Assembly (NCBI GenBank): GCA_015501595.1
Contig: JADNRX010000066.1
Span: 124,001-188,000 of the forward strand
From: Hymenopellis radicata
Taxonomy: Eukaryota > Basidiomycota > Agaricomycetes > Agaricales > Physalacriaceae
DNA: 64,000 nt
Reading direction: 5' to 3'
Shown here: one piece after another, positions 22,178 to 33,420 of the stretch
Position numbering within the stretch: the stretch's first letter is position 1
Layout: every line of letters begins with the position of its first letter
Made by a program: the position numbers and the translations under genes
The notes under the pieces: generated by a model
What the model was told of the DNA's origin: nothing
Seen by the model: the letters and a program-made list of their open reading frames with translations, nothing else
The model's database searches: none

Positions 22178-24045
22178 CTACATGCCGTCGATAATTCCAA
22201 ACCCACGGTTAGGTAGGGTTGCTAGCCAAATTATCTGGTGTTCTTGAGCAGGTGCAGATGTATGCTTGGTGGATGTAGGTGTTGGAGTTGGTGGAGGTTG
22301 AGATGGGGCCTGACGCTGGATAGTACCTTCTATGGAGCCGCAGCCAGCGCGTTGTTCCGCACCGATACGAGCCTCTCGTTCGGCGGCAAGCTGCTCTAGA
22401 GAAGTAGCGGGATGCGTGAATTGGATGGAGGTGGTAAAAAGGCTGCGTACTCTCCATGGCATCAAGGCAGGCAAGTATCTCATCGTTGGTATCAGTTCTA
22501 TCAGCTATGGGTTGTCCGCTGCCGATATCAAGTTGCTGTGTAGTATTGCTAAGTATTGCCAATAGGAACGCCATTACCTGGACCATCCTGCTCGTTTTCA
22601 TTCTTCTGAGCCGAAAGCCCTTATTCTTGCGAGTTCGAGCGCGGCCGCTGCCGCCGCCACGCCTTTCGGGCAGCTTGCAAGGATCAGCCACTTTCCATTA
22701 TGAGTTACGGCCAGACCCTCGTCAGCCAAATCCGCCGTCATGCCTGCAGACCGTTCAGCGAAAGTTCTCTGTGGCTGCGACAATAAATTGCTCTCGGACA
22801 GGCAAGAATTCGCCATCGGACGCGCCGCAGTGATAAGCCCCAACTTCCTTCAGCTTCCGATTCAGGACCACCACTTCCCGAAAGTCGACCTGTTCGACTT
22901 CGCCTACTCGACGACGGTCTCTTCAAGCTCCTAATCACAACCATGAGGACGTTTTTAATCCCCTTTCACCCGACTTGGATATGGAGGAGCTCCCAGGTCA
23001 GAGGCAATGACCCTCGTCGCTATCCGCGCGTGACCTGTGAAGATGTCGATGAAGAGGACGAGGATGATTTTGTGAACGGGCCTCATGACGGAACAGAGGA
23101 GTGGGACGTCAATTTTGAAGAGGATACCCAGCAGGGGTTGGATTGTGATTATATTGGAAGGCCTCTAGGTTAACGAGGAGTTTGAGCGCGATATTCTCAA
23201 ATAGGTGCGAAATTGCTACTCATGTTTAGCACTTTCTAACAAAGTCTGCAGTGCAAGAATTATCATATCTCCGCTTTTCGACTTTTCGCCCTGAAGGTCA
23301 AGAAGAACATGACGGACGACACTTACGAGGCTCTGTAAGCTGTGGTTCCCAAGGTCATCGGGACATCACTGAAGGCCATGCAAATCCTGGTCTTGCTTAC
23401 GCGGCTGCTGCGCCTAGTTCCACTCTTTTCATGCATTGTCTACATCCTTGGTTCACTCCAGCACCCTCTTCTCCGGGGCCTGTCTCCCTACTGCAGACGT
23501 TCGATGCGATTCCATCCCCACAGAGCTATCGGCCATGTCTCTAATACCTTCAACAATATACTTGCCTCGTTCATGTTGGAAATGCAGCCACTTCTCTCAA
23601 GCACGCTGAAAGGTATAGGACTCCAACACCTCTGTTCCATCCAACAACGCGCCGACAGCTTCTGACTTTCCTTTGAGAACAGCGAAATTTGGTGTTCTAA
23701 GTCCTCGACTTGGCGAGACTGACTCCGCCATCCGTGTCGTATTTCCAGTAACTTCCATACCGCGGTCGGGTTTGAATTTGGCGCCAATCAAGATATACAA
23801 AGATCACTATCGAGGCTCCATGTAAGGTGGTAGCAGCATAGTAGGTGGAGGCATTACCGAATCTGGAAATCGCGCTTTGACCAGGACCGCCATGATCATC
23901 AGTCCAATCGATTCTCTTCCACCGCTTTACGACCTACAGGTACACTAATCGTGTCCGCTTTGTTGCTCCTCAATGAAGCCTCATCACTTAAAAGAGTCTG
24001 CTGGTTGTCAGTTCGGTCGTTCGAATATTTTACATCCCAGTTGCA
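22178..24045. other. Degenerate coding remnants, no recognised gene
   Basis: The minus strand at 22178-22420 reads LEQLAAEREARIGAEQRAGC followed by a Pro/Thr-rich run, and 22209-22691 has a basic RRGGGSGRARTRKNKGFRLR segment. The plus strand at 22940-23173 has an acidic end, VDEEDEDDFVNGPHDGTEEW, stopping after GRPLG. These look like pieces of real proteins but cannot be joined or named. 23174-24045 shows nothing clear. Confidence 0.35.
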
Positions 24046-24177
24046 AACAATTTGTCGAGCTGAAGTTTTGGACAGTTGAGAAGATCAACGGTTTCACTCA
24101 AAACCAGTACGTGGCCGTGTACAGCGGGCTAGGAGCAGCAAAAGCCTTGTTCGCGTTCCTGTTCAATCTGGAGTATA
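24046..24177 (+). pseudogene. ABC transporter exon fragment (ABCC/MRP type)
   Basis: The plus frame reads FTQNQYVAVYSGLGAAKALF followed by AFLFNLEYS and a GTAAGT donor at 24178. This matches the membrane segment of fungal ABCC multidrug transporters (N-x-Y-x-x-V-Y-A-G-L-G…). Neither ATP-binding domain is found nearby, so it is an isolated exon relic just upstream of the VPS10 fragment. Confidence 0.4.
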
Positions 24178-24345
24178 GTAAGTGGCGCATGCTTTCCCTG
24201 CTTTTCCACTGCTTATTCTTTTCAGCGGTCTCTATCAAATTAAGTCTTGCTTAGGTATGCCGCCGGACGTTCTCATCCTTCAGTCCTCCTGATGTTCTGT
24301 AGGATCGTTGTATTCGAGACGCCGAGCGCGACGTGGACTGCAGCG

Positions 24346-25165
24346 TAGCTTCCGTGATAATTCCCCCAAATACGAGTTTGGCGATTCGGGCAGTATCACG
24401 TTGCGGTCAATGACGAGGATGGTGTTTCGAAGGTGGTCTCCTCCCTGGATCTTGAAAACATATGAAAGGAGTATGGTGTTGGGAGTAAGATGCGCTCTCG
24501 CGCCCATACGACTGTGGCGGACTCAACGAGTCAAAAGTTCTTGTTGGTGGAACAGGTCGCGAGCAAGGACCGGTGATGTTGAACGATTCGTTATCATGCA
24601 TCTGGATTTCGCTGCGACTCGGACTCGCTCAAGGAAATGCAGTGATAACGACTTCGAAGAGTGGTCTGCCCGGGCTGGGAATCGGGAATGTTTGATGGGA
24701 CACAAGGTTCGTACAATGTATTATCATTATTGCACGTCTGATCTTTCATTAGCAATGGTACAAGTACAGAAAACCCAACGCTGACTGCTATGTGGGAAAG
24801 AAATTCATCGATCGCATTGAGCATGAAGATACCTCCCCTTGCGTTGACAAGGACTACGAATGGTACAGTTCTTTTCTTCTCTCATGTCTGCATTGTCTTA
24901 CATCTCACCAGTGAATTCAACTTTGTCCGTGACAGCAATAAGTGTGAGCCCTCGGGTCCTGAATCCATTCTGCCTGGGATTTACCTCCGTCCCGAACAAA
25001 CCTACAAGTGATCAGGAAGATTCCTGGTTACACGTGTACTGGCGGGACGAAGGACGCGCTTGTTGATAAGAAGTGCTCGCAAGGTTTGTGCTCTTACGCT
25101 ACAACAACGCTGATCATTAACGGTCTATTAAGCTCCTGAAGAAGGCCAGGTTCTTCATCAAACCG
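24346..25165 (+). pseudogene. VPS10: VPS10 fragment: end of propeller 1 and first cysteine-rich domain
   Basis: The pieces read [98 protein letters not shown] and PGYTCTGGTKDALVDKKCSQ. These are the last blade of a Vps10 beta-propeller followed by the 10CC cysteine-rich module, with introns at 24711 and 24863. Stop codons and frame changes interrupt it. Vps10 is the Golgi-to-endosome sorting receptor for vacuolar hydrolases. This segment is what the VPS10 copy at 50.6-52.7 kb lacks. After about 25165 similarity ends. Confidence 0.75.
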
Positions 25166-25655
25166 TGAGCTGCCTTCTTGGTGCTAATATTCTTGCTAAC
25201 AGTGGTTTCGAGGGAGTAGACTCTACCACCTTCAACCTCCTTGTCTTCGATTCATCTCGGTACATCCTATTTCGACACCAACCACCTTCAAAGACGAAAC
25301 GTCATGCCCTCCCAGCGCCAAGATATGAAAAGCAGCTCTAGCTCTTTCCGAAACTTCCCAACGGGAGGACATCAGCGACGAGGTGCTCTGTTCCTTACTT
25401 TCGGTGCCACCTATATCGTAATCTCTTTGGGTACGGACAATGAGGCTCTACTCTCGCTCACATTGAAAATGATATGCTTTGTAAGAAAGCAGTGGCAGAT
25501 TTTGTACTTTCTGATAACGGAGCCTCTGGGCGATCTACAAATGCAGAAAAGAAAGCTTGTGACGAGTACTCAATTCTTCCTACCAGTCCGTGAATACATG
25601 GCGACAACTAACATAGCCCAATCAATCACCGAATCCCAGTAAGAACAAGAAGGAC
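25166..25655. other. No recognisable gene
   Basis: Short plus-strand frames follow the VPS10 fragment (FEGVDSTTFNLLVFDSSRYI), but no Vps10 blade or other family can be read. Confidence 0.4.
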
Positions 25656-28600
25656 TTAGCCCGACTGAGCATGATGCCCGTACTTGTATACACGAAGCCA
25701 TATGAACCAATGAGAGATCTGAGACTCGTCCTTCTTTGACCAGGTCAATGTTGAACTTGATGAATGTACTTCGCCGAGTATTGGCAGCCTACAGTACTCA
25801 GTACTGATTAGCAACTTGAATGCACCACTTACTTTAAGGGCTGCCGCCTTCGCTACTTCAGCGGCGTTGCTAGAAGTTCCAGCATCCAACGGCTGATCTT
25901 CATCTGAGCGTCCACCGGGGGCGGGTAACGATGGAGCCGTCCAGCGCTTGTCGCGTCCTTTACCTGTTGTTATACCACGGCTCTGTAGCTGTTTGAGACT
26001 GTCGTGGAAAGCATTCGTCGAGCCAGATGGTGATGTCGCGTGATAGGTACGCACTGACTTTGCAGCATGGTCGGTTTGGTGGGCCTCTCGTTGTAAGACC
26101 AGTGTCTCTAGGGAGAAATCATCGTGATCAACAGAGTCTACCCCGAAGTGGGGATTTGTGTCCTCTTCGCGGTTGATGTGCGGAAGAGATAGTTCCTTCA
26201 TCTGGACTCGGACCTCTCGTAAATGACGACTGTCTTCTACTAGCATCTCCTCTTCCTCTTCTTCGGTAGGATCCGCAGTAGATTGCCTGCACAATTATCA
26301 ACAAACAGCTTGCTCATAAGACTAAGAGCACGTACAGGCGAATTTGATCCTCCGTTACCAATGCTATAGCTGCCTCTGTAAGAGCATCGAGGTGCCAGAT
26401 CTCATCTCGAGTGATGCCTGAATCTGTCTCTTCGCAAAGCTTCTCAGCCTCGGCGATTGTGTCCATAAGCTCTCGTGACTCTGAAATCTCGTCCGAAAGG
26501 TGCGCATCATCTGCATAGTCGAAAGCATCTTCATCTTCATCTTCGTCGGAGTAATCGGATGAAGAGTCATCGACCTTGCGAATATCTGGCTCTACAAGCA
26601 TCGTACCGATGTCGGGCAAACGTATCTGTCCAGGCCGCACACCATGTAAATCGGAAGGAATCAGTCCGAGTAAGGTAATCTAGCTCTCAGGCTCCTCGAA
26701 GGCGACGAGCCGGATGCGTTGGGCTGAGGGAAAGTCCGCCAGTTTCAGAACGTTGATATCGCGTGCGTCCAAGTATGTGTGGTTATACCCCGATGCTGTT
26801 GCTTTGGCTTCGGTCTCTGAGGAATTAGCGCGCAGAAGGGCCTCGCGTGCTGTTACACCAAGCTTCGGGACCATGAAGATGAAGTCTAGCATGGTGAAAT
26901 CCTTCACCAGTTGACGAGCCATGCCAAAGATGTGTTCGCAAGCCTCACTGGAGTGAAGCCAGGGAAGTAATGGGAAAAGGTTGGGAATATAACCACGATG
27001 AACAATAATGAGAGAGATGAGGCCATCAATCAACGTCTTTAGAATGGCCTCTGCCAGAGCGGAAATGAAGTTACTTGTCTTCGAGTAGATCGGGGACTCC
27101 TTCAAGAAGGTTTGCCCCATGTCGACAAAGTAACGCGCGCGTAAGACGAGTTTTATGCGCTCGTCGTGAGAGATGTGACGGTTCTGATATGCATCACAGA
27201 GTTCGCCGAATATAAAGAGATAGACAATGGCACCCAGCTCGTCAGGATGATTATCGACAAGAAACTCTGTCGCCGCTACAGAGAACAGACGTGCGGCAGC
27301 ATTGTCATCCTGTCGGTCAAGCTTGTGTACATCTCGATGGTACAGCGGCGAGCCCTTCTCGTATGCCATCTCGAAGATTTGGCGGAAATGGGCAATGTAG
27401 TTGCCAAGAGCAAGCAGCCGAGCACCCGAGAAGAGATTGTTGGGGAATGTCTTCAGTGCGTGCTTCGAGTCCTGAATCATGACGATAGGTTTACCGTGGT
27501 AGAAAGGAATCGATATGTTGATGTCGTCAAGACCAGGCTTCGGAGATGGAATCCGGGTGACACGTTCGACATGAGAACATTTGGCCGTAAACAGCTGTTG
27601 CACTGAGCGCTCTGTTCCAGCACCGTCACATGCGTAAGATATGACCTGGACATCCTTCTCGTGCAGGCCAGAAATAACTTGCTCGAGAAGGGGAAGAAGG
27701 TCTTTCGCCTTGAGTTCATCGGAGATGGGTATCGCTGCAACAATAATGATGGGGACCATTTTGGGTAGAGGAACCTGTATAGTCCACAAGCGAACCTATC
27801 GCACTAACATTAGTGTTTGAGTATACGACGAAGCAAATCAATCCTCACCTTGGTGCCCTTTGGAATTGATTCATCGTTCATCATCGCGGTCAGGAACCCG
27901 CATAGGTCCGTCCGTTCCACTAACCACATAATACTTCTCGTCGTCTTTATCCCAGTATAAGCGCAGTCCACTCAATAGCTTGGTATCGTCACAAGGCAGT
28001 CCAACTGGACCGTTGTAGTTAACCGCGTCGAGTTGCTCTTTAACACGAATAAAACTCTCATTGGATATTTTGAGCGGTAACCGCGGTCGTTTGCCCTCTT
28101 GTACACTTGACAAGAATGAGAAGAAGTCTAACAGTATGTACTAGAGAGAGACGTGCCGAAGACTCTGACGAGTACGAGCGGGAAAGTGTTGGGACAGAAA
28201 TTGATGCGCCCGTGGACTATGAAGGCTGACAATATGAACGAACTCATCCCATGCGGGAGCATAGGCAAAGTTCTGCATTCCTACTCCGCGTTCTTGCCTC
28301 TCAACCTTCTGGACCATAGCTCGAACTAGTCCCAGGAAAACTTGATGGTCTTGATACTTTCCTCGAAGAGCGCCCTGTGCAAAACTGACGAACGGAGAGG
28401 TATCTGCATCCTAGATTGGCACAATTAGAATCGGACTCATGCTGCGCGGATACACATACCTCTTCAATAAGTTCCTTCAATCGTTTCACCGACGCGTACT
28501 GCTCGCCAAGAACTTGATTGCGATACATACGATTGGTGTACTTGTGGTTTTCCTGAGCTGGTATGTCCTTATTGAGGACGCGAGTGAATCGCTGATCCTC

Positions 28601-29477
28601 GAGAAGTGCGCGACATTTGCGACACGGAAGACGTCGGCCATCGCGAGAGGATTTGATTGTGATATTATTGCAAGTTGTTGAGAAAGTGCGCATATGTTCA
28701 TGATCGTTCCGCCAGGTATGTTCATGGAATTGAGTGTCCAGTACGCTCTGCTTATCATGAGACGAGAGCTTTCAGTACGACTTCTGGAACAGATCGTGTG
28801 AAATAACGTGTATTGATCGTGCCCCACGGGTGCAGCAGAGCGACGCAGATATTGCTTGACGCGTGGATCATCCGCACTGCTGAGACCTGGGCACTTGGAA
28901 GCTGTAGTCCGTGTATGATCGTGTTTGGTGAAGTAGCCATCAAATGCATGCAACGTATTCATGCCTCCTCCTCGCTTCTTTCCTCGACAAGCCTTCCAGT
29001 GGCTCTCGAAGCGGCTGACGTTGTTCGCCGATTTAACCGAGTTGCGATGGAGCATCGGACAGCGCGAAGATTCTGTTCGTCAAATTCGGCATGGGCATCA
29101 ATGGAGAGGATCTTTCGTTTCCACTTCTCTCTTTTCACCGCGTCGACCACTCCTTCATCTGCCGCCTTCCGTGACGCGGCTTCGGATTTGGCAGCTTTGC
29201 TCAGTCCCGTGGGACCACCTCGTTGAGGCGAAGGAGAGCGACCACGCGGCTTTTTAGCATTCTTGGATTCACCAGTGTTGTCGCGCTTGCGCTTTGACGT
29301 CGTCGTTGCGGTGCTCTTCTTTTGTGCAAAGAGAGATGCCCATGCATCCTTTTGGGAGTGTTTAGGTGGATTAGCTGCGGTATTCGGGGAAGGTGCGCGT
29401 GTAGAAGATGAGCTACGTTCATATGGCGGAGAATCGTCGACATCCATGGTATGAGTGTTGCCGCTTTCATCTTCCAT
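25656..29477 (-). pseudogene. Large transposase-like gene, possibly P-element/THAP9-related
   Basis: The gene starts with a basic Ser/Arg-rich nuclear-type N-terminus (29477), then a Cys/His finger (VRCS…VSRFESHWKACRGK, frame change near 29040). A middle part follows (RFTRVLNKDIPAQENHKYTN, MQNFAYAPAWDEFVHIVSLH) and a long core: VGLPCDDTKLLSGLRLYWD, VISYACDGAGTERSVQQLF, MIQDSKHALKTFPNNLFSGA and WLHSSEACEHIFGMARQLVK. D…D…E placement, with N-rich and F-G-x-x-R surroundings, resembles P-element/THAP9 transposases, which have an RNase H fold with a large insertion; this is inference. The tail is acidic and Ser-rich. Defects: a frameshift near 27890, another near 29040 and an in-frame TAG at about 26681. 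Similar proteins appear to be repeated in mushroom genomes. Confidence 0.5.
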
Positions 29478-29639
29478 TTTTTCATCGTCTCATCGGCTAG
29501 GTTCCCCGACTCCTCTGCCTCCATCGAAAACTCCTCCTCTACTTCGAGATGCATAAACTGCATGACGTCGCCGAACGCCGTATTCTCTGATGGATTCAAG
29601 AGATTTGCGAGCGTTGGGCGGATGGAGCCGTACCATCAC

Positions 29640-30315
29640 CGGAGACGTTCGCCTGGTTTTCTGCCTGTACCGGAGGCAAAGTTGTTCCGCGTCTCTGCCT
29701 GCATCTTTGGCTGCGTCTCCTTTGCCACAATACGCCTAAACCAACGAAAGCAGTCGACAAATCGAGTCTCCGGCTGCCACAGAGGCTCCCCAAACACCCC
29801 CGTGATCGATCGTATTCGCGGAGCATGGTTTGCATGATATGGCGTCGTGTTGAGTTCCATGGGCTAATACGTTTCCTAGCTCTGTAAAAGGTCCCTTGAA
29901 TCGCGCTTTAAGCCATTTCTGCGTATCACGCAGGACTTCTTTTGGCGGCGAAAACCCTCTGATCGAGTCACCTACCGATGGGTGAGTTATATCAAGTCTG
30001 AATCCTAAACAACAAACTTACCATAGCTTATAGTTTGCTTTCCAAAGTCGACACACAGAACAACCTCGTGGTTTGCGAATAGCACGGGAATCACAGCTTC
30101 ACTCGTGGATTTCGGTCGACTGCATCCTCGACGACAACTAAGCTTGATGGGAGCCTCTGACCAGCGGCAAGTCTATCCCGTTCAACGGCCACCTGCAGCA
30201 CCGAATAGAAGCGTGAAGCGGCGATGATATTACCTTCATGATGACCTGGCTGATCTTGGCAACGCTGTTGTACACCGCCAAACGGGAAAACACTTAAAAT
30301 CAGTGATCTGGCCAT
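29640..30315 (-). pseudogene. Ulp1-like C48 cysteine peptidase, catalytic part
   Basis: Minus-strand frames spell the C48 catalytic core: AVIPVLFANHEVVLCVDFGK then QTISYGDS (His and Asp of the triad), a canonical intron at about 29980-30030, FSPPKEVLRDTQKWLKARFK and GTQHDAISCKPCSANTIDHG (oxyanion Gln and catalytic Cys in the Q-x-D-x-x-S-C setting), then VFGEPLWQPETRFVDCFRWF. A one-base length change sits in a run of five C (plus strand 29797-29801), and another shift lies near 30110. Such peptidases cleave SUMO-like tags; in fungi many copies are carried by DNA transposons. It is immediately upstream of the transposase-like gene on the same strand. Confidence 0.6.
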
Positions 30316-30367
30316 CTCCCGAGGTCCAGTGATGGGTTCTGTGAAATTTCACCGTTGCGATCGTAAG

Positions 30368-30823
30368 TTTTCCAACTTCCGAGTAGTAATTAAATGTCCA
30401 ACAGCTCTTTCACTAATTTTCCACTAATAATCGGGCTGGGCTGTCCGCTGCCTCGCTGGTGACAACTGCAGTGAGCAGCGCATGTTAGTATCACAATGGC
30501 TCGAAGAATTGTTGATGTTCTGTAATAATCAAGTCAGCATTACTGCTTGAATCTGTAATGCTAGGCACTGTTGGCAACGTATCTCTGGCTTTTAGTACTA
30601 AGAAGGGCGGCCGGGAGATCACGAAGGGCATCAGGATGATCACATTTCTTCCTTTTCGTAGCAACTTAGTCAAGTGGCTATGCGTGCCCTTCAAATGCTC
30701 GGTCTTTTGGTTCGAGTCCCACCAGTTTCGAATCATTATTTTCACTCATTGGTCAGCGGGCCAGTGCAGTGGAAGGCCACAGACCAAGTAGTAGACATTT
30801 AATGAGTACCCGAGAGTTGAAAA
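30368..30823. mobile_element. Candidate 456-bp inverted-repeat element
   Basis: The left end (30368-30400, TTTTCCAACTTCCGAGTAGT…) and the reverse complement of the right end (30792-30823, TTTTCAACTCTCGGGTACTC…) align over about 33 bases with roughly eight differences and one gap. No clear target duplication is found. The element separates the N-terminal and catalytic parts of the Ulp1-like gene. It contains a sequence like the tRNA B box (GGTTCGAGTCC, 30709-30719). Confidence 0.5.
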
Positions 30824-30848
30824 TTTAATGGAGGGTCCAGCGGCTGGA

Positions 30849-31559
30849 CTAAAACCGGAGAATCTGTGAATTCCAGTTGTCCGCCGTTTGGCGGTGTAAG
30901 TCATCAATCATGGTCTGCGCAACGGGACGTAGGAGCTTGACAAATTTGTGCGTCGTAAAGGTGAATGATCTGCATTGGACTGGGCCATCCCAGGAAATGC
31001 CTCGAAAGAGGCTTTCGATACTGGGATAGGACCCACGCACGTTAAGCTTCGAAACCTCGATGGAGACAAAATGGTGAGCCTCCTTCCAGTCTTCCTGCTT
31101 CTGAACAATTCTTGACAATGTCCTCCAGAACGAGAGTACACATAGGGGTAAGGGTTGGCGTCCTTTTCGACGAGGATCAATGATGGACTGAGCGCCGTCT
31201 AACCACTGTTGACCTGCAATGTCCGACATCGCCACCAGATGTTCCTCCGGCGGTATCGTGCGACGTGATATGATGTCGTAGAGCACTTCCGCCGTTAGCG
31301 TGCGGGATGGTGTCTCTCGAGAGAACCACTGCTCAGGTGGGTGTGTAATGAGCGAGTGTGATTGGAGAGGAAAGTTTAGCGCGATGAATTCGGGGACTGG
31401 CATTTCCTGTGCAGGGAGGAGTTGTGCGAGAGTGGGTGGCATTGTGACTTCCGCCGCAAACGCGTCCATGACGTGTAGCGGCGCGGCGCGGTACTTTTTC
31501 CCCTTTCCAATCCATTCTGCTCGTCGAAAGACAGCATTACTTTCGATGTCCAACGACAT
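30849..31559 (-). CDS. N-terminal part of the Ulp1-like gene, or an unknown ORF (236 aa)
   Basis: A 236-codon uninterrupted frame from an ATG (31559) to a TGA. It contains MPVPEFIALNFPLQSHSLIT, a WFSRETPSRTLTAEVLYDII segment, CVLSFWRTLSRIVQKQEDWK and ends RQTADNWNSQILRF. The length and W/F-rich helices resemble the region preceding the peptidase domain in mushroom Ulp1-like proteins, and the stop falls just outside an inverted-repeat insertion, so it probably once continued into the catalytic part at 30315-29640. A separate gene is possible. Confidence 0.5.
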   Translation of the reverse strand: MSLDIESNAVFRRAEWIGKGKKYRAAPLHVMDAFAAEVTMPPTLAQLLPAQEMPVPEFIALNFPLQSHSLITHPPEQWFSRETPSRTLTAEVLYDIISRRTIPPEEHLVAMSDIAGQQWLDGAQSIIDPRRKGRQPLPLCVLSFWRTLSRIVQKQEDWKEAHHFVSIEVSKLNVRGSYPSIESLFRGISWDGPVQCRSFTFTTHKFVKLLRPVAQTMIDDLHRQTADNWNSQILRF

Positions 31560-31844
31560 GGGGCAGACTCGGTCTCTTGGATGGAAGAACTGGGGTAGTA
31601 AATTTCAATTTCAAAATATGCTATCATCGTAGCAGTCGATACTTGGTCGATGCTGTTTTGGCTACGTGAATATATAAGAAATCTGTTGCCATCCTTGTAT
31701 CCACGCTACCAGGCCACGATGTGTTGACCTAGGCCATGAATACCCCAAATATAGTAAGATTGGACAGAAAATGACTGTTGTTCCGGCCCAAAGACAGCGA
31801 CTTGTTTGAATCTGGGACCTCTCCAGAACACCCTCGCCGGTCCC

Positions 31845-31950
31845 TTTCTGTCCGAACTCTGACCAGGGCTCCGCCTGCGGCGCCCATCATTTTGTCCGAA
31901 CTTGACACGACATTTGACCACTTTTGGCCAATTTTTGTCCGAACCTACAG
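31845..31950 (+). repeat. Three spaced copies of TGTCCGAAC
   Basis: TGTCCGAAC occurs at 31849, 31893 and 31936, a spacing of 44 and 43 bases. The last two copies also share ACGACATTT, so this is a decayed tandem repeat of about 43 bp. Confidence 0.5.
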
Positions 31951-32299
31951 GACGACATTTCGTAGCACTATTGGGGGTCCTCACGGACTTTTATCATCTG
32001 AACCGTTCCAGAACCGTTATCAGAATGGCTCTGCTCGAGAAACGGAGTCGTGACCCGCGTTCAACACGTCTGACGTCAAAGCAACGCGAGGCCATCCGGG
32101 CTTGATGAAATTGTAAGTTCCGCGGACCAAATGAATGAAGGTACATTACCATTTGATGGTTCAACTCTGAAAGTTGAACATCCCAGGTCAAGCGAGGACG
32201 GCGACAAAAGTCCCGGCAACAGCGCGAGGCGTCCCAATACCCCCGATCGCCTCGTCTTCATCGCTCGTACGAATCGCTCCATTCCAACTTTGGCTCACA

Positions 32300-33125
32300 C
32301 CGGACTACCGGACTACAAAGTTTCCCCGCAAGTGCAGCGACAAAGGCAACCATATCCGAGTGAGGTCCAGAGGGTGTCGAAAGTCGGCGTCGGGCACGTA
32401 GCAGTGCATGCGACAAAGGGTACATCCTGCCCTGTGTACGTGCGCACACGACTGAGCTGTGCGTACTCCGGACGAAACTTCTGTGTCCCCCACTCGTGTC
32501 TGCAGTGGGCCTCATCAACGGCAAGAGCAGTCAGGCGCCGGCGGAACTTGTTATCGGCCCACACAGAGAGGAACCCGTCGGTAAGCGCCATCTCGGGAGA
32601 GATATAGACCAGCTGCGCCATGGATCGAATACGCGCCCAGATCGACTTGCGCTCACTATCGGGAGTGTCTTCGTTGAGGGTGACAGCGTCGATGCCCTTG
32701 GCGCGGGCCGAGGCAACCTATGAACAAGAAAGTGGGCAGGCAAATGGTACAGAAAAGAAGAGATCACACCTGGTCAATCTCTAATGCGCATATCACGACC
32801 GCCACTTTATCCTTCCCCCCAAGAACTGCCAGCCCTTCAAAAATTAGGCCTTTCCCACATCTAGTCCCAGCAACAATGATATAGAGTATAATCAATCCAT
32901 AATTCGCTTGAGAATGAATGGCTGCCAGGCATCAGGAACGAAGGACAATTTCAGCTCCTTCTCGAGGCGAGTCTTGATGCTTTCTGCGGTCCAAACTGCT
33001 GCTGCTGGCTTGGGTTGACCACAGTTATACGCCCTTTTACGTCGCCTTGGAGTACCAGCAACTGGGACAGGATGGCGGCTGCCAGGGCCCAGCAGTCGGG
33101 TGACAGGTCGGGCTCGAGGAGGCAT
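32300..33125 (-). pseudogene. RecQ-like DNA helicase, N-terminal fragment
   Basis: From a probable ATG at 33125 the minus strand gives WTAESIKTRLEKELKLSFVP, a Walker A segment VVAGTRCGKGLIFEGLAVLG (in a shifted frame), KDKVAVVICALEIDQ|VASARA across a canonical intron (about 32720-32770), MAQLVYISPEMALTDGF, the Walker B motif LTALAVDEAHC and VPFVACTATC. This is helicase domain 1 of the RecQ-type helicases that are expanded in mushroom genomes. Domain 2 (the QxxGRxGR side) is absent: similarity stops at about 32310. Confidence 0.65.
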
Positions 33126-33420
33126 GATCGGCTCCGGACGATGAACGCGCTGGCGGAAGCGGAAGACACATCCGACTTCAGTGATTTTGTGCATGAGCCT
33201 TCCTTTTGTGTATATAGAAGGGTACGGCTCTGACCACCAAGTCTGAATCTTGAGCCCCGGATTCATGAGAGGTGATTTGACTGATTTGGACAAGCGCGGA
33301 CCATTGTTTGGCTCAAGTTTGGCACCACTGGCATTGGACACTGAACCCCACTTTCACTAGAATACGACTGCATCCCGGGATCACCTCGTCGAGACATACA
33401 ATAATCACATCGCCGCGCAA

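Noticed and set aside
24308..24784. 158-codon plus-strand frame
   Set aside because: Only part of it (DNDFEEWSARAGNRECLMGH) is VPS10; the rest is another frame of the same relic, not a separate protein.
30662..30735. tRNA-like sequence with A and B boxes on the plus strand
   Set aside because: The B box is perfect, but the T-stem has two mismatches and no acceptor stem pairs, so it cannot be a working tRNA.
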